A stretch of 36,844 nt of DNA from Marinifaba aquimaris. GTDB lineage: Bacteria; Pseudomonadota; Gammaproteobacteria; Enterobacterales; Alteromonadaceae. A model generated the notes under the pieces. The model worked only from the letters and a program-made list of their open reading frames with translations. It was not told the DNA's origin and searched no databases. Where the stretch lies: positions 1 through 36,844 of the forward strand of contig NZ_JABULX010000037.1 in assembly GCF_013328345.1 (NCBI RefSeq), in the 5' to 3' direction. A program made the translations under genes and the position numbers. This document shows, in pieces, positions 35,767-36,844 of the stretch (its first letter is position 1; each line of letters starts with the position of its first letter).

Positions 35767-35815
35767 GCTGAATATCCTTATTCATTTAATCATTTCTTAA
35801 TGGGGTATTTATTTG

Positions 35816-36454
35816 TTATTTCTCAACACTGAATAAGCGATAGGTGACTTGTCCGGCGGTTTTTTCTTTCTTTAGTTGCCAGTGAGATGGCCAAAAAGCG
35901 TCGCTTAGCTCTGATTCTACTTCGATATAAACCAGGGCGTCGTTTGTAAGTAAGTTTCTTTGTTCAATAATTTGGCAGGCTTGGCTTGCTAGGTTTTGGC
36001 GAAAAGGCGGGTCGATAAAAACCAGCTGGTATTGCTCTTGGCTTTGGTTCAAAAATGTAAGTGCATCGCTATTAACAACGTTAGTGATATCGGGTTTAAG
36101 CGTTTGCGCATTTGTTTTTAGTTGTGTTGCAGCGTGCTTATCTTTTTCGATTAACGTCAGGCTTGCTGCGCCTCTTGATAATGCTTCAAACCCCAGCGAA
36201 CCGGCACCGGCAAAACAATCGAGTACTTTTTTATCGTTTATATCAAACATCAACCAGTTAAAGACCGTTTCTTTAACTCTGTCGGTTGTGGGTCTGAGTC
36301 CTTCAACGTCGTGAACGGGCAGTTTTTTTCCTTTAAAGAGGCCTGCAATAATGCGGACAAAGCCGGATTTTTTATTGTTTTTTCCTGCTTTTGACGTTTT
36401 TTTTGCCTGATTTGGGCGCTGTTTATTTTGTCTGTTTGATGCTCGTGTTACCAT
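35816..36454 (-). CDS. rsmD: 16S rRNA (guanine-966-N2)-methyltransferase RsmD
   Basis: SAM-dependent methylation of G966 in 16S rRNA, 212 residues. The family signature is clear: RIIAGLFKGKKLPVHDVEGLRPTTDRVKETVFNWL, the SAM-binding VLDCFAGAGSLGFEALSRGA, and catalytic FIDPPFRQNL (DPPF where many have DPPY). The N-terminal 30 residues are Lys/Gln/Asn-rich and longer than in E. coli, so a start closer to GFVRIIAG is possible but no better codon is visible. It is divergent from ftsY, the standard gammaproteobacterial arrangement. Confidence 0.95.
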   Translation of the reverse strand: MVTRASNRQNKQRPNQAKKTSKAGKNNKKSGFVRIIAGLFKGKKLPVHDVEGLRPTTDRVKETVFNWLMFDINDKKVLDCFAGAGSLGFEALSRGAASLTLIEKDKHAATQLKTNAQTLKPDITNVVNSDALTFLNQSQEQYQLVFIDPPFRQNLASQACQIIEQRNLLTNDALVYIEVESELSDAFWPSHWQLKKEKTAGQVTYRLFSVEK

Positions 36455-36565
36455 TGCCGCCAGCTATTCAAATTTAATCTATATGTTCAAAGCTATTGCT
36501 GATTTTATCTTATTCGGCAAGTTAACGCTGAACAAATTACACAATAACTGAGATAAGTAATTTCC

Positions 36566-36844
<279 letters not shown>

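Noticed and set aside
25072-35815. Insertion sequence or phage borders around the effector island
   Set aside because: No transposase, integrase, tRNA gene or clear flanking direct repeats were seen. The internal repeats belong to the immunity array itself.

Overview
The window looks like chromosomal DNA of a low-GC marine gammaproteobacterium of the Alteromonadales, probably near Colwelliaceae (Thalassotalea/Colwellia) or Pseudoalteromonadaceae. That placement is an inference from the conserved blocks glnA–DUF4124–ntrB–ntrC, typA, polA and rsmD/ftsY and from the protein sequences; no database was searched.

Layout. 1–4457 (minus): a secreted giant leucine-rich-repeat protein, cut by the window edge, built of LRR blocks separated by aspartate-rich calcium-binding-type motifs and Thr-rich linkers. 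4709–6156 (minus): trmL and an overlapping PldB-like hydrolase. 6233–10852 (minus): the nitrogen-control block ntrC, ntrB, a DUF4124 protein and glnA. glnA has a sigma-54 promoter and paired NtrC sites, and ntrB has an NtrC-like palindrome in its leader. 11299–13122 (plus): typA. 13328–15759: small or poorly known genes, including two tandem 74-residue paralogues, a small membrane protein and a periplasmic solute-binding-like protein. 15835–18591 (minus): polA, with two perfect DnaA-box sequences upstream. 19049–21412 (minus): a YfiR-like periplasmic protein with an atypical membrane histidine kinase. 21511–24983: a Tag-type 3-methyladenine glycosylase, rsmJ, a GST/metaxin-like protein and an AlkC-type alkylation-repair protein.

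25072–35766 is an accessory island. A LysM/peptidoglycan-binding protein sits 3 bases upstream of a 1443-residue VasX-like membrane effector (type VI secretion type). Four convergent paralogous membrane proteins follow, with the position and topology expected of immunity proteins. Between them lie two 39-codon relics that look like the last residues of other effector alleles. The array reads as repeated [effector tail + convergent immunity gene] modules, of which only the first keeps a full effector. Relic type and immunity C-terminal type go together, and one immunity gene is a clear mosaic. This is the most interesting part of the window.

35816–36844: rsmD (minus), divergent from the start of ftsY (plus), whose acidic N-terminal region contains an in-frame GAGCCA hexamer array running off the window.
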